NCBI RefSeq assembly: GCF_032854445.1
Contig: NC_088300.1
Location: 74,393,005 to 74,457,004, forward strand
Reading direction: 5' to 3'
Source of the DNA: Liolophura sinensis
Lineage: Eukaryota > Mollusca > Polyplacophora > Chitonida > Chitonidae
Length of the DNA stretch: 64,000 bases
Positions 1-13,289 of this stretch are shown here, piece by piece (position 1 is the first letter of the stretch; the number at the start of each line of letters is the position of its first letter). A program made the position numbers and the translations under genes. The notes beneath the pieces are model-generated. The model was given only the letters and a program-made list of their open reading frames with translations, was not told the DNA's origin and searched no databases.

Positions 1-2868
1 ATACGGCAGTGTAACAAGTAGGGTTTACAGTAAAGTCGAAAACAGTTTAGGTAACTGGTGTCGGCCTGCGTGAAAACACATTGAACTTAGCCCAATAACC
101 AGCATGTCACTGGTTTTTGAATAATTAAGACGTCTCATGAGACAATGAGTTTTTGCCGCCAAAATTCAGGTTATGCGGTTGAACATTATGAATTAGGAAA
201 TGTCATCGATCTTCATTTTCTGTGCCAGAATATGGACTTCCTACATATCCATGTGAAGAGCTTGTGTTGTTACGTTTCACTCGCAAGCATGGTGACGAGT
301 ATTGCTCATTTTGCAGACAGCTGGGTATAGGTGACTGGATAAAATAAACGGACTATTGCACGTTATTGGTTATTAAGATCTGAAATTAGACTTTTTCACG
401 AATACCGAACTATCATGTTTTTCGTTATTCCGGTCTTCAAGAACGTCTTGGCTTGAATATGGTTCTAGCACGTTTTTCGTTATTCGCCTGCTGGAATTAT
501 ACTTGTGTAAACCTATTTTTTCAGACCGAAGAACGAATTACTGACACAATATTCGGGATTACGAAAAAAATTGCAAGCACGATATATGTGTAAACGTTTT
601 ACTTAAGGTCCGAATAACGCTTGTACCACATTTGAGCCAGCGCGTTATAAAATCTGAGCTAAAGATTTTCCGAACTCTATTGATAGGACGATATTCATTA
701 TTCAAATAAAGAAGGTGAACTTAGCGCCAAATTCGTTATTTAATTAAGGAACAATGAATCTCGTGTTAACTTCTGTGTTGCCATAACGTAACTGGAAATT
801 CCAATAACGAGTGTCGAGGTAGCAAACTTCATTCAGATCTGTACATAGCTTTTTCCCAAAAGTGGTTGAAAGACAGAAAGACGGACAGACACGCAGACAG
901 AGAGACAGACAGGCGGACAGGCACACAAATAAACAAGAGCGGTCAAAAGTATACCTTTTCGTGAAGAAATATAATGAAAATAAATACAGAAAAAAACAAA
1001 TAAAAAATAAACAATAAATATCATATACATACGCTGTATTTATTTATATACATAACTGGAAAATTAGAGCATTAATGTACACGAATAATATACATCAATA
1101 TACATGAATGGCGCGCTGTTCTCCATAAGTAGCCAGCCTATGTCATAAACAGCGGCAATTTCCCATTAAGTCCAGTTACGCACAACAACGAAACTGAAGG
1201 GTTAAGACGCAGATCGACACATCCCCATCCCCTAGGGTGCTATGCCTCTGATGAGTTTTAAAAGAGTTAGAACGAAGGCGTTTGTTGAGTACTATTTTGC
1301 AAATTGTGTTTCGAAATGAACAATAGTCATGAAAAACGAGTAAAGTGTAAAGATTATAGTTATGGCCTCGCTGCGTATTAATCATTCACCTTTGAATGAT
1401 TTTCTTGAGTTGTAAACGTTACACAGTAGGCGGCAAACGGGGGTGGCAGGGTAACACAGGAAACAAATAAGGGTGGTAAAAAAAAAACAGACAAAACATC
1501 GTCTGTGACCATAGTATTAGATTCCACCATGCCATAACGTATACGACTGGCCCCTGGAATCAGTTAAAATATGAATTCCATGTTTTTAAACTTACCTGTC
1601 CCTTAGCTGCTTCGGGTTTCTCAGAAAGAACAGTCTGTTAATGAACAAAGTACTCTCCACAGAAAGTTCATTGACCTTTGGCTTTTGTCGGCTTTACCTT
1701 AATAGAGCCCTTGCCGTTTCCCTTCCTGTGAAGGCCCACTGTGCAGCGAAATGTAGTCCGTCAGAAAACAATGGTGTTAATGCGTCCACAAGTTCAGGTA
1801 ACCTAAAGCTGTTAGACGTCAGGCTTCTCCGTACCAGACGCCTTTTGTTTCACGCGCGCCGGTCTTTGGCTTGTTGATGCTTAGAGTCTGTAAAGTCAGT
1901 TCAGGTTACAAAAGTGTGAAACCCTAACGAGCCCAGAAGTCTGTACATATCCTTTCAGTAAATAGCCACATCGAGGAAAGGGAAAAACGGTGTTAAAATC
2001 GAGCAGAAGGGCCTGATCCGCCAGGGTTACACCTCAACGACACACCTGGCGTCTACAGATAGGGTATGGTGTGGAAAGTGTTATATCTCTGAGAACACCC
2101 CACAAGGCTTGCCACCCGGATAATACACCCACATAAATAGCAAATAATTAACACGACTCCCCATTACTGTTGATAATATTACTGTATGCTTCATCTGATC
2201 TGACTGGAGAACAATCGTCACGAAGGCACAAGGACAAAACTCAGCAGATGTCATAATAATACTTCTAAGGCTTTGGGTCTACATTAGCGCTGATATTATC
2301 ATTCTACGTTCTATATCAGCAATTTTAATACCTTCCATTCTTAGGCTCCCCTCCCCGAGGCCACGCTACTTCCATGCATATTTCATAGCAAATTCTGTAA
2401 GAAGAATATCGCTATCAGTCTTAATGTGAGTACGGGATTTTGAAAAAAACTATTTTATACGATTCGGTCTTCTTTTAGGCTCTCTTTTCTGGCCTTATTA
2501 TAAAATACAAAACTAAGCGTACAGTAACACTCGGCAAGTATGTCCACTGCATAAAGCGGTTTCCCGATCACACCAGAGTGGAGTGCACACGCCAACAATA
2601 ACATAATAGCTGGCCTGAGACCATAAATTGAAGGGATTAAACTCCGCGTATGTGTGAAATTTTAAAGATTCTGACCAAGGGAGTTTAGACAGTGCACTTA
2701 TCTACCCACATGGGATGAGAAAAAAACCGTATAAATCCCGCATAAACAAAAATAACGTTTATCATGTAACCTCGAGACACTAAGAGAAAAACCCCACAAA
2801 ACTAGATAACCTTCCAATATAAGCATTTACAGTTCAACAACACGATAGCAGTTTTGTATTGACCTACT
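1..2868. other. Intergenic AT-rich host sequence
   Basis: No convincing gene. Open frames are all short (under 80 codons), lack family resemblance and lie on both strands. A short acag/gacag-type low-complexity tract lies at about 867-925, and the 350-820 stretch has several CGTTATT/AATAACG motifs in both orientations (see findings). Otherwise I see nothing functional here. Confidence 0.7.
867..927. repeat. (ACAG)-like simple repeat
   Basis: An imperfect tetranucleotide tract of acag/gacag/ggac words interrupted by cacgc and cggac. It produces cysteine- and serine-rich open frames on the minus strand that are artefacts of the repeat. Confidence 0.6.
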
Positions 2869-2869
2869 G

Positions 2870-4570
2870 GTGGAAAGACAGTATCGGCTGTAAGGGTAGA
2901 AGAACAGTATCAGCTTTGTGGTGGGAGAACAGTGTCAGCTTTATGGTGGGAGAAAAAATATCAGCTTTGTGGTGTGAGAACAGTGTCAGCGTTATAGTGG
3001 GAGAACAATATCAGCTTTATGGCGAGAGAACAATATCAGCTTTATGGTGAGAGAACAGTATCAGCTTTGTGGTAAGAGAACAGCATCAGCTTTATGGTGA
3101 GAGAAGAGCATCAGCTTTGTGGTGAGAGAAAAGCATCAGCTTTGTGGTGAGAGAAAAGCATCAGCTTTGTGATGAGAGAAGAGCATCAGCTTTGTGATGA
3201 GAGAAGAGCATCGGCATTGTGGTGAGAGAAGAGCATCGGCATTGTGGTGAGAGAAGAGCATCAGCTTTGTGGTGAGAGAAGAGCATCAGCTTTATGGTGA
3301 GAGAAGAGCATCAGCTTTGTGATGAGAGAAAAGCATCAGCTTTATGGTGAGAGAAGAGCATCAGCTTTGTGGTGAGAGAAGAGCATTAGCTTTGTGATGA
3401 GAGAAGAGCATCAGCTTTATGATGAGAGAACAGCATTAGCTTTGTGATGAGAGAACAGCATCAGCTTTGTGGTGAGAGAAGAGCATCAGCTTTGTGGTGA
3501 GAGAACAGCATCAGCTTTGTGATGAGAGAACAGCATCAGCTTTGTAGTGAGAGAACAGCATCAGCTTTGTGGTGAGAGAAGAGCATCAGCTTTGTGGTGA
3601 GAGAACAGCATTAGCTTTGTGATGAGAGAACAGCATCAGCTTTGTGGTGAGAGAACAGCATCAGCTTTGTGGTGAGAGAACAGCATCAGCTTTGTGATGA
3701 GAGAAGAGCATCAGCTTTGTGATGAGAGAAAAGCATTAGCTTTGTGATGAGAGAAGAGCATCAGCTTTGTGATGAGAGAAGAGCATCGGCATTGTGATGA
3801 GAGAAGAGCATCAGCTTTGTGATGAGAGAAAAGCATTAGCTTTGTGATGAGAGAAGAGCATCGGCTTTGTGGTGAGAGAAGAGCATCAGCTTTGTGGTGA
3901 GAGAACAGCATCAGCTTTATGGTGGGAGAACAGTATCAGCTTTGTAGTGGGAGAATAGCATCAGATTTGTGGTGAGAGAACAGTATCAGCTTTATTGTAG
4001 GAGAACAGTATTAGCTTTATGGTGAAAGAACAGTATCAGCTTTATTGTGAAAGAACAGTATCGGCTTTATGTTAGGAGAACAGTATCGGCTTTATGGTGA
4101 AAGAACAGTATCAGCGACATAGAGGGAGAACAGCTTTTTGGTGGAAAACAGCATAAGAATTTTGATGGGAGAACAGTATCATATTTATGGTAGGAGAACA
4201 GTGGCACATTTGTGGTGAGAGAGCAGTATCAGCTTTATTGTAGGAGAACAGTATCAGCTTTATGGTGAAAGAACAGTATCAGCTTTATGGTGATAGAACA
4301 GTATCAGCGATATGGGGGGAGAACAGCTTTGTGGTGAAAAACAGCATAAGAATTTTGGTGGGAGAACAGTATGATGTTTATGGTAGGAGAACAGTATCAG
4401 CTTTATGGTGAAAGAACAGTATCAGCTTTATGGTGAAAGAACAGTATCAGCTTTGTGGTGGGAGATCAGCATCAGCTATATCGTTGGAGAACAGTATCAG
4501 CCTAATGGTGGGAGGATAGTGTTATCTTTTTGGTGGGAAGGCTGTATCAGCTTTTTAGTGGTTAAAAACA
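2870..4570. repeat. 25-bp minisatellite, about 65 copies
   Basis: A tandem array whose core unit reads roughly TCAGCTTTGTGGTGAGAGAA plus GAGCA. The central part (about 3,060-3,920) is the most homogeneous and the flanks are progressively diverged, with variants such as gtgggagaacagtatcagc. The plus strand is purine-biased (GAGAGAA). Frames on either strand (for example 2,859-3,050 plus and 3,711-3,911 minus) are translations of the repeat, not genes. Confidence 0.95.
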
Positions 4571-5138
4571 GTTAACTTAGCTGAGAAGCTCTAGAAATAT
4601 TGCGAATGTTGCTAAACATCTCACGTGCAAGTTAACCAAAGCTTTAATGACGATTATTGCCTATCACATTTGTCGACAGCTGAGGTATATAAGAGACGTG
4701 CTAAACTGAACGAGTGCATCCACCAGAAAACGTAGACGCGTTCTTCTAGTGGACTTGATGTTTGTTGCAGCGATGCTAAGATGACCTACAACATGGATGC
4801 TACTGGGAAGGTTCTTTTGTGCATCGATAAAGGAGGAGAATGCAACACTGTTCACATGTAAAAACATACCTTGTCTATAATATGATGTATATCGGACACT
4901 CATGAATGGCATCTAGTCATGAGATACCAAACACTCTTTTACTGCTTTATGTTTATGGATAATGTAATATATTACTTCAGGAGTCTCTACAGAGTCTTTG
5001 AAGAAGGTTCGGTTGACCTCACAACATGTTATCACATATATCCCTCCACAATGGTTAGGCATCTTCTTCATTGTCAGTACTGATGTTGTGCTATCACGTA
5101 TATATATCAACGGGAGTCTGAGACGGAGTGCTTACCGT

Positions 5139-5390
5139 GTTAGAGCAGCACAACGATTCAGTAGCTTCTCATCAATGCAGTTGCTGTGAGTTCAAGTCCA
5201 GCTCATGCTGACATCCGCCCTGGTCGTACCTAGTAAGGTAGCCTGTGGGTGGTGGTGGATTTCCCCCGGACTGTATTCGGTTTCCTTCCACCATAATGCT
5301 GGCTGTCATCGTAGAAGTGAAATATTCTTGAATACGGCCTAAAGCACCAATCAAATACATAAATAAATAATTATATATCTCGACACAGAC
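5139..5390 (+). mobile_element. tRNA-derived SINE, diverged copy
   Basis: Shares the internal block GAGTTCAAGTCCAGCTCATG (a pol III B-box-like region) and the tail CACCATAATGCTGGC...AAGTGAAATATTCTTGAATACGG...CACCAATCAAATA with the copies at 10.8 kb and 13.7 kb. It ends in an (AAAT)n tail. The head is diverged, so this is an old copy. Confidence 0.75.
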
Positions 5391-6291
5391 GTTAGGCACT
5401 AAGTGTTTGGCCATTTATCAAACTAAAATTTTTGTGATTTTCTTGTAATCATAATTTTTTTCAGCAATCTAACCTTTGTGCAAAAGATCATGTTATTGAA
5501 CGACTTTAGAGTTAAAGTGAAATACAGCACCTGACTAATGTTTATGTCCACTGAAAGGCTACTATTCAAAGTATCTTAAACCGGTATTAAATATTTTTTG
5601 AGATTTTTTTCAACCGAGTAAAAGTTTAGTGTATCTTCGTCTTGACACAACTTCAGCACGTCTCCATTATCGAGAGCAAGGTGACGTCACGTTTGGTTTA
5701 GCTCTCTAACATTGAAGGTTTTTTTCCGTATAATAGTCTAAGCAAGAGCTTATGACTGATACATGTTCTGATAAAGTGATAAATATAGTTTTCTCGGAAA
5801 TTGGACATACTGGAAGAATGTTTCTTCCACTTCTTGAACTGTTGATACAGTAGGCCTACTATATCATTTACAAGGGTCTCCAGCGACCCTGTTTGAAAAG
5901 CTTAGCCGGCGGTATTCGAATGTCGCTGGGCTTTATGCTTCAATTTTGTAGCGGTGGCTTCTATGATAAAGGCAGTGCTGACCTAGTTATTGCGGACATC
6001 AGAGAAAGCACCTCGGCTTGATCACGGCCTTTCAATAATTTTACTGTATTTTGTAAGAGAAAACATAGAAACATCCCTTGTATATAAGAAAGACGAAGGA
6101 GCAAATATTAAATTTAATTAAATCTTAATTAAAATTAAGTTTTAATTAATTTTATGCATCCCTAATGAATTTTGAACTGACTATGATATTTGTAATTTAG
6201 AAACTGCTGACCAAAGGCTAAAATCAACGACAAAAAATGTAGTTGACATGAATGTGATTTGGGCCGAGACGGTGTACTACTGTCTGACACA

Positions 6292-6480
6292 CCGGCCCCC
6301 ATAGCACAATTGGCAGAGCGCTCGCTTCGGGAGCGGTAGATCCTGGGTCAATCCTGTGTCGAGTCACACTCAAGACCTTAAAAGAAGAAGTTGTAACTTC
6401 CTCGCTTGGCGTTCAGCATGGAGGGGATAATGCAACGACTGGTTGACCAGTATCAGTTTAATGGCTGAGCCGGGTCAGTT
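6292..6480 (+). mobile_element. tRNA-derived SINE (Pro-like head)
   Basis: The first 75 bases look like a degenerate tRNA gene: an A-box-like TAGCACAATTGGCAGAGC, an anticodon stem-loop GCTCGCTTCGGGAGC with CGG in the loop, and a B-box-like GGGTCAATCCTG. A non-tRNA body follows (AAAAGAAGAAGTTGTAACTT and CCTCGCTTGGCGTTCAGCATG). The missing acceptor-stem pairing and the attached body argue for a SINE rather than a functional tRNA. The frames at 6,443-6,793 begin inside this element and are not genes. Confidence 0.75.
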
Positions 6481-6799
6481 CAACGCAAAACAAATGAATT
6501 CACCATTATCGGCGCCAGTCACTCATTCTTTATCAAGCAACGGGATTAATTTTGCATTGTTTACAGTTTTAATTGTCCTCTGTACCCGGTCAGAAAGCGT
6601 TAACATTTGCCGTGGCTGTCAAACGGTCATTGCGTTGTTGAACACACCTCACAGTTTGCTAGAAGCTCACTTATTGGTCCAAAGGAGAGACGCGGCCAAG
6701 GGGATAGAGTGTATCATTGCGACATCCACTGGAAGCCAGCATGTGTTCGCATCTGTTTTTCTTCACTTTCACGGCATATCGAGGATTGATTGATCTAAA

Positions 6800-9700
6800 G
6801 ACGAATAAATATATATACATGCTGTAAAAATTTAACTGCCCTTTCGGGCTTTCCTAGCGCAACTCCTGTCAGCCTGGCAAAGATTTCACTTCACAATTAC
6901 TACTACCTGTAGTATATGATTCAATATTGGATTTTTTTCGCAGGGATTATTTTCCCGCTATATTATTGACCGTGTAAATTAGTTCCATATGAAAATTAAG
7001 TACTTCACAATATGGAATGGAAGTAGTGTATTGGATAACATACTGATGCGAATTTTATCGACAAGGGAGTTCGAGTGCGGACTTAGCATTTCTTTGTAAA
7101 CTAGATTTTGTCTTTAAAGAATAAGTTTGAAGTGATACAAATGACTCTAAAAATTGTACTAGGGTTCGTAAAGAAATGCATACATGATTTCCATGTTTAT
7201 AAAAATATCTGGGGTCATCAGTTTTGTATGAATGACGGTTCGGGGTGACACCCTATACTGATGAGTGCCACCCTGGAGCTAGGGTAGTGAACAGAATTAA
7301 AGTGGCCTTCTGTGAGAACAATGATTATGACTGAGTTTGTCGCTTGTGGTTTATGTTGTTGAGAAACAATGAGGACCTATTGCTTTTTTCAGGAATCTAC
7401 AGCTGAATCAATTAACGTCTTTGTTGTAGACCTGCCGATTATTCTTCAGCCATCGTCAACTGGATGTTTGATACTCCGATGAACTATGATCATGCGAGAA
7501 GGGCATTTGAAAACAAAGAGACCCTTGTTACTTATGCAGGTACTGGTGGGGGGAGGGGATTCGATTTTCTTCGGATTTATCCAATGACCAGTTCTTGATA
7601 AAACAATGCCCATAAACATCATTACAATAAAATATAACTCATAAAGCCAATCTTACAGAATTTGAATATTAGACTGCACTTTGCTCGGTGAAATAATTGT
7701 AAGTATATGTTTTTTACAAATTTGTCATGCACTTTAATTTGAGGAACTGAGAGGATTGTACATCCCATGTGGCTACGCGTCCTTTATTCGTGCTACCGAA
7801 TGAAACATATGTGAACAATAAATCCGCCTTCACTGAATAATTGATTCAGTTTTTACAAATCGCATGTCTGTTTATTGACGATGGGGTATTTCTCTCTGTT
7901 TCGGCATTTAGCCCAAATTTATCGTAAGAGTAAATTGAACTCTCTTCCATGAATTTTTAATTTTCAACACTTTGTGGTGCTTTATAACAAGTTTTGAAGT
8001 TCTCTTAGTGGACATGCTTTCGTTTAATGATGAGTGTTAAGCTCAACCCCACACCCACAGCGTAATGATTTTCAACATACGTATGACGGCGGATTGTATG
8101 ACCAGCTAGGGCCAAGAGCCCAATGAGGTGATAAAGTGCTCTTTTAAGCTTGACGGCGTGTTCCGGTCCCACTAAGGCTTTGTTATACAACACGACTATA
8201 TATAGCATCAGAACTGCATTAACTGTATATATACATCTATCAGTTATGGCGGCTTCACACCACTGGGAACAGTAAGTTGCACAAACAGCTGTGAAAATAC
8301 GGGCATATAGTCCGTGTAGAATAAAGACTTTGGGTTTATGAACAGATGTTATTAAAATGGAAAAGACATTTACGTGTCTTTTTGATTGAATATAATAATA
8401 ATAATTATAAACATTATAGATTGTACACGGCTTGAAAAAGTGATTTAAAGTGAAAATAAAGTCAGCCACTAAATCTGAATTCATTAATAAAGTAGTATTC
8501 CAGAAATGTTAAAAAGATTTAAAAAATTCTACACCGCTTATCAACAACATAAATAGCAAACAATCCTAAGTACCTAGCCACTCATTAGGCGACGCCAGTT
8601 TGCCATGTTATAGCTATCTAGGGTGACATCACAAAACGTAGGAGCTCTTCCGTACCATCGGTATCAAACAATGTGACATTGAGAAAATACAAACAAAAAC
8701 AGCTGATACCCAACCAAAGAGTATCAGCTCTCTTCCGTTTTTTGATGATAATTTTTTTTAGATTGTCACTCGGTCAGGATGATGCTCGTGGACACAAGCG
8801 TCGTGTTTTAGCGGTCCTGCTCGTCCACATCCTGCATGGGTGTAATTAAAACATTTGACCTATTTGGTTGTACCCGCTTCAGGGAATTTACCGAACATAG
8901 CAGGACTTTCTGATTGACAACTGGTCCTTTCATTCAGATTTTGGGAAGATATTTTCGTGATAAATCTGACTTTGCTAAGGAAAAATAATGCAAAGTCACA
9001 AGCAATGAGTCTCTCAAGCATTGAGTCTTTCAAGGGTTTTTTTTTTGGCCAGCCCACCCTGACAATTTACTGTCGTATCCTGTGCAACATGTACGCATTG
9101 TGACACGGGCAGCCGTTCATCGTTTCGAAATCTGTCTGTCCACTATAAGAAGCCACACTGACAAATGGGAGCTAATAGGTTTTTTTGACGTGACAGCAAT
9201 TATCACGTGACGCTTTCAACGCAAGTATTTGGTCAAAAAAAACACGTAAATGTCTTTCCATTTTAATAGCGTCTGCGCTTCTACAACATGGCTACTCGGA
9301 GTGAATTGTCCGCCAGTGCCATATCTCCAATGCTGAACTTCATCTTCTTGGCTTTCAAAATTTATCGAATTTTATACATTTTTTCTGTGATAACTGTGTC
9401 CTATATCATTTTTTCTATGTATACATAGTGGCCAACTTTATGTTCACTTTAATTTTAATACGAGTCTAGATGATGTGATCACTTTGTATTTTAAGCAGAT
9501 GTATACACACTATGTTAGTATAATTAAAGACGTACAGCACAGAGAGCAAAACCAGAGCAGTGATGACAGTTTGATAGCTGGCAAATGATCTCATGATTCC
9601 GGTGAAATACGAAATCTTGTCAGTTTACCTCAGTCCGGGATTTATTCTAACTGTTCCTGTAAATGCATAAATACTAGCAAATTACACGCCCCTTACCACC

Positions 9701-10680
9701 ATGGCAAAATCAGAATTAGGTTAAAAAATGCAATGAAGTTACTTAAAATTTATTAGACGTTACTGGTGTAAAAATACTCGAAATGCTGAGTTGACATCAC
9801 ATTTAACATACAATCACATTAAAACAATGCAAAGTCACTTGTGAATCCTTTATAAGCTCGAATACATATCGCAAATTAAACACTGACGAGTGAGCAAAGG
9901 TAACTCCGAGGAAATATCCTATCCAACAGACAAAATGCATATAATCTACAATACTTCAATTCTGTCTCAAAACTTCTAAATGCCACTTGAAACAGGTAAT
10001 ACATGGATTTTGTATGTTCTTTAATTTTTTCAAAGATACAAGTGGCAAATTTCTTCTTTTTCAGTTATGGATGGGAAACTGGAATGCAGCAATGATTAAG
10101 ATGTGATGCAACAGTGTACACAGCGAAGGATAGGGATTGAAATTGCTACACTTCCTGTCTCATTCTCAGACTGATAATTTTGCTTGCGAGGTAAGTGAGA
10201 AGAACGCAGGCTGAAACACAACAAATGGAGCCAACCCTCAGGCGATACCCAACCCAACTCAGCCGGGTAATCTTGACGACATGTTCGGCCCAATAATGCA
10301 GGTCATATGGCTTTCGCTCTACGTCGTCTGATGAAAAAGCAATAATTTCTGCCGAGCCAAGATGTAACACCATCTTATTAGACGGAACTGGGCGAAGACA
10401 TCTGGCCTCAAGAAGCCGGCTTAATCACCCACGTCGCGTAAGAATACTTATCACAATTCAGAGAAAATTGTAGGCTTCTGATTGGTCAATCTGGCTTGGC
10501 TAAGTTATCACATTCGTGGACCAGACTAGCAATACATCCTCACGTATTCGATATTTTTCAGTATACCTGTACGGAGTGACAAACTCACACGACGACCAAT
10601 AACAACAGTCGTCGTATAGACCGAAAGCATCCTGGAAAACCCAGCGTGAGTTTGCTGAGGTATCGTTATTTGTTCAAGAA
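6800..10680. other. Intergenic sequence, no gene recognised
   Basis: AT-rich sequence with no recognisable domain, RNA or mobile element. The longest frame is 159 codons at 8,005-8,484 on the minus strand. It has no recognisable motifs, low-complexity tyrosine runs and no intron or promoter context, and I treat it as chance. Confidence 0.55.
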
Positions 10681-10683
10681 AAG

Positions 10684-11100
10684 TTGTCCGTATACCCACG
10701 CAACGCTTTGGCCGTATACCCACTCAACGCGTTGGCCGCATACTTACGCAACGTGTTGACCGTATATCCACGTAGCTCGTTAGCAGTACACCCACGTAAT
10801 GCGTTGGAGTTGGCTAGCACGCTAGCGCAGCGCTATGACCCAGAAGCCTCTTTCCAATGCGGTCGCTGTGAGTTCAAGTCCAGCTCATGCTGGCTTCCTC
10901 TCCTTTCGTACATGGGAAGGTCTGCCAGCAACCTGCGGATGGTCGTGGGTTTCCCCTGGGCTCGGCCCGGTTTCCGCCCACCATAATACTGGCCACCGTC
11001 GTATAAGTGAGATATTCTTTAGTACGGCGTAAAACACCAATTGAATAAATAAATAAATAAAGTAATTCGTTGACCGTATACCCACGCAACGCGCAGGTAT
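10684..11100. repeat. 24-bp minisatellite split by a SINE
   Basis: About five imperfect units of the form CGTATACCCACGCAACGCGTTGGC occupy 10,688-10,808. One more unit (GTTGACCGTATACCCACGC) reappears at about 11,071-11,095, directly after the SINE. The SINE therefore inserted within the pre-existing tandem repeat. Confidence 0.8.
10808..11065 (+). mobile_element. tRNA-derived SINE, well-preserved copy
   Basis: The best copy of this SINE family in the window. The head is GTTGGCTAGCACGCTAGCGC, the B-box-like block is GAGTTCAAGTCCAGCTCATG, the GC-rich middle contains GGATGGTCGTGGGTTTCCCC, and the 3' part is ATATTCTTTAGTACGGCG with an (AAAT)n tail. It is the same family as 5.1 kb and 13.7 kb. The frames over it are not genes. 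Confidence 0.85.
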
Positions 11101-11395
11101 AACTTACAGTGATGTTTTTGCACTTTCCTGTTGATAGTATCACAAAGTTTGCCGAAGTTCTGTATTTCATGCATGTAACTATCTAGATTCCTTAAACTTC
11201 CGATGTTCACCAGGTTGTTTTCTATCTGTGGGGACCACAAACGGTAACTTGGTGGCTGTAGGAGCATGGAAGATTTGATCGGTTTACAATGGATCCCTGT
11301 ATAAAACCGCAACCTAGTCATACGATAAGGCTTTAATTCTAGACATTGTACTTCAGCATTCTTCATTTTGCCGCTAAACTTCCTGTGAAATGTCA

Positions 11396-11547
11396 AGGTC
11401 TGGGGACCAGTTTCATAAAACCGGCGTACGACTTTTTTAATCGTACATTTGTCGTACGATGTCTTTACGTCATTATTACCATACCATTGTCTTAAATGAG
11501 ATGATATCGTACATATACGAGATCTTTGTGAAACTGGGCCCTGACCT
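11396..11547. mobile_element. MITE with GGGCCCAGTTTCA-type inverted ends
   Basis: A 150-bp non-coding element. The left end GGTCTGGGGACCAGTTTCAT matches, inverted, the right end TTTGTGAAACTGGGCCCTGA at about 18 of 24 positions. The interior is rich in CGTAC/GTACG words that can fold back. It has no coding capacity, and the family is unassigned. Confidence 0.65.
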
Positions 11548-12530
11548 CTTCACCATGTCCCTCACCCAGCAAGCCGACGGACGTCTTCTGACACCGTACA
11601 GATAATCTCCCCAATGACGTTACATCGGCTTTCCTCGTTTTCGTGCATAGTCATACATCTCATATGTTCACAAGAATGCCATAAAGAACTGAGAATAATG
11701 GTGTAGAAAAAGTAACCTTACAACCTAAACATTTGACCGCATTTGATTCAGACCATCGACAGTTTTTAACGGTCTTTTTACTGATCTCTAACACACTTTG
11801 TGATCTCTTTTGTTTTAAACGTCTTTGAAAAAGCAAACCTCTTCTCTACCCAAAAATAAATTGGCAGTAGTCATGAAAAAAAGATGATTTGTTGAGAAAA
11901 TCACACAGATGTTATTCACAGCTCCCAAAGCCTATATCAACCCGGTCTTGAAACAACCGCTGAAAGATTATAACAGAAAATGACCCAGGGATAGTCGGTT
12001 GACATGATTTCACAAAAGCTTGTTTTTCTTCACCTGGTATCAGGTAAATGTCAGGGGAGAGATTAGGTTACATGCTAAGGAGTTGCGACACGTCAATAAC
12101 ATGCTTTGATGGTTACTTTTTCTGTGCAACTTTGCCGTGGTAGTCTTGTTTTTTTTTTCTGGATTTATTTGTTTCTCACTGTGATATATGCGTAAGTGAC
12201 AAGCCAGGCCAATTCCATAGGCCATTTACAGACGGACTGAAATGGGAACCTCGGTAACATTATAATCTTGTTTATCTACATTCTCTTTCTTTTCTCAGAC
12301 ATGAAATGTATTTTTTAAGTTCTTTGAAAAAGACTGTACCAAATACCACATCTGTGAAGGCTAAATCCGTCTCCAAGCTGCATGTATATGTCCATTTGCT
12401 AAGGGTATATGAACCGAGATTGTTGCCAATGGTACACAATCTGAATAATTAATAACATGCGTTGTACATTAACGGAGCGCACACTTTCTTCATATTTTAA
12501 GGAAAAAAGGCTGAGAAAGTTAACAGTCTA
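11548..12530. other. Intergenic sequence, nothing recognised
   Basis: AT-rich sequence with no gene, RNA or repeat that I can support. Confidence 0.6.
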
Positions 12531-12534
12531 AGAG

Positions 12535-12715
12535 AGTGAGTGAGTGAGTACTTGGGGTTTAACGTCGTGCTCAACAATTTTTCAGTCATATGACGACGAA
12601 GGTATCCTTAGGGTGTATGTAATGTATCTCCTTGTTGCAGGACGGATTTCCACCGCTCTTTCATCTAGTGCTGCTTCCCTGAGACGACTTACCGAAGGCA
12701 AGTAAAGGAAGTTCA
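12535..12715 (+). mobile_element. SINE-like dispersed repeat (GTGAGTGAGTGAGTA head)
   Basis: Begins with GAGTGAGTGAGTGAGTACTT followed by GGGGTTTAACGTCGTGCTCA, CATATGACGACGAAGG and TTGCAGGACGGATTTCCACC. I recognise this block as a dispersed repeat common in mollusc DNA. It has no coding potential. I infer it is a 3' fragment of a non-autonomous retroelement. Confidence 0.6.
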
Positions 12716-13285
12716 CAGCGAACCGCAACTTTCTCGTACTTAAATGTGGTTTAAGGAAATCATTGCTCGATTAAAAGGCATGAATCCACGATATTTTCCA
12801 TTCTCTTTGAGTTATACCTCCGTGCACTTTTCTGTAGTTTTTTGTCAGTTTTATAGGTGGATAAGGAAGGGGTGGGGGTGGGGGACTGGCCAGCCAGTCC
12901 AGCCTTTGGTAATTTACTGGCGAACTTTCGCACGTGTATACAATATTGATGGAATGTAGACGTTAAAGGCAGCGATCATCATGCAAACCCACACAAAAAC
13001 CATACAATCCCACCAAGGCCTCAAGAAAAACTGGAGCGACATCCCAAAAGATTCCTTCTCTTAGAATGGAATTGAACAATTAGCGGCTTAATAGAAACCA
13101 TAATCATAGACCAAATGATCACTTGGATCAAAAGAGTATCCCGTGGAAAGGTAACAAAGTGTAACTTTGTATTTATGTGATGTGTTTTCAATATATATTA
13201 CTCTTAAGAGCAAGCCAGTTTATTCTCAGTGTAATGCGTAAAACAAAATGATCATTTTGTAATGTTATTTATCCTTACTTTACTA
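12716..13285. other. Intergenic sequence, nothing recognised
   Basis: No supported feature. Confidence 0.6.
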
Positions 13286-13289
13286 TGTG

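Noticed and set aside
6298-6372. Functional tRNA-Pro gene
   Set aside because: The acceptor stem does not pair, the T-loop region is degenerate and a SINE body is attached.
8005-8484. 159-codon minus frame
   Set aside because: No recognisable domain, tyrosine-rich low complexity near the N-terminus, and no splice or promoter context. Most likely a chance frame in AT-rich DNA.
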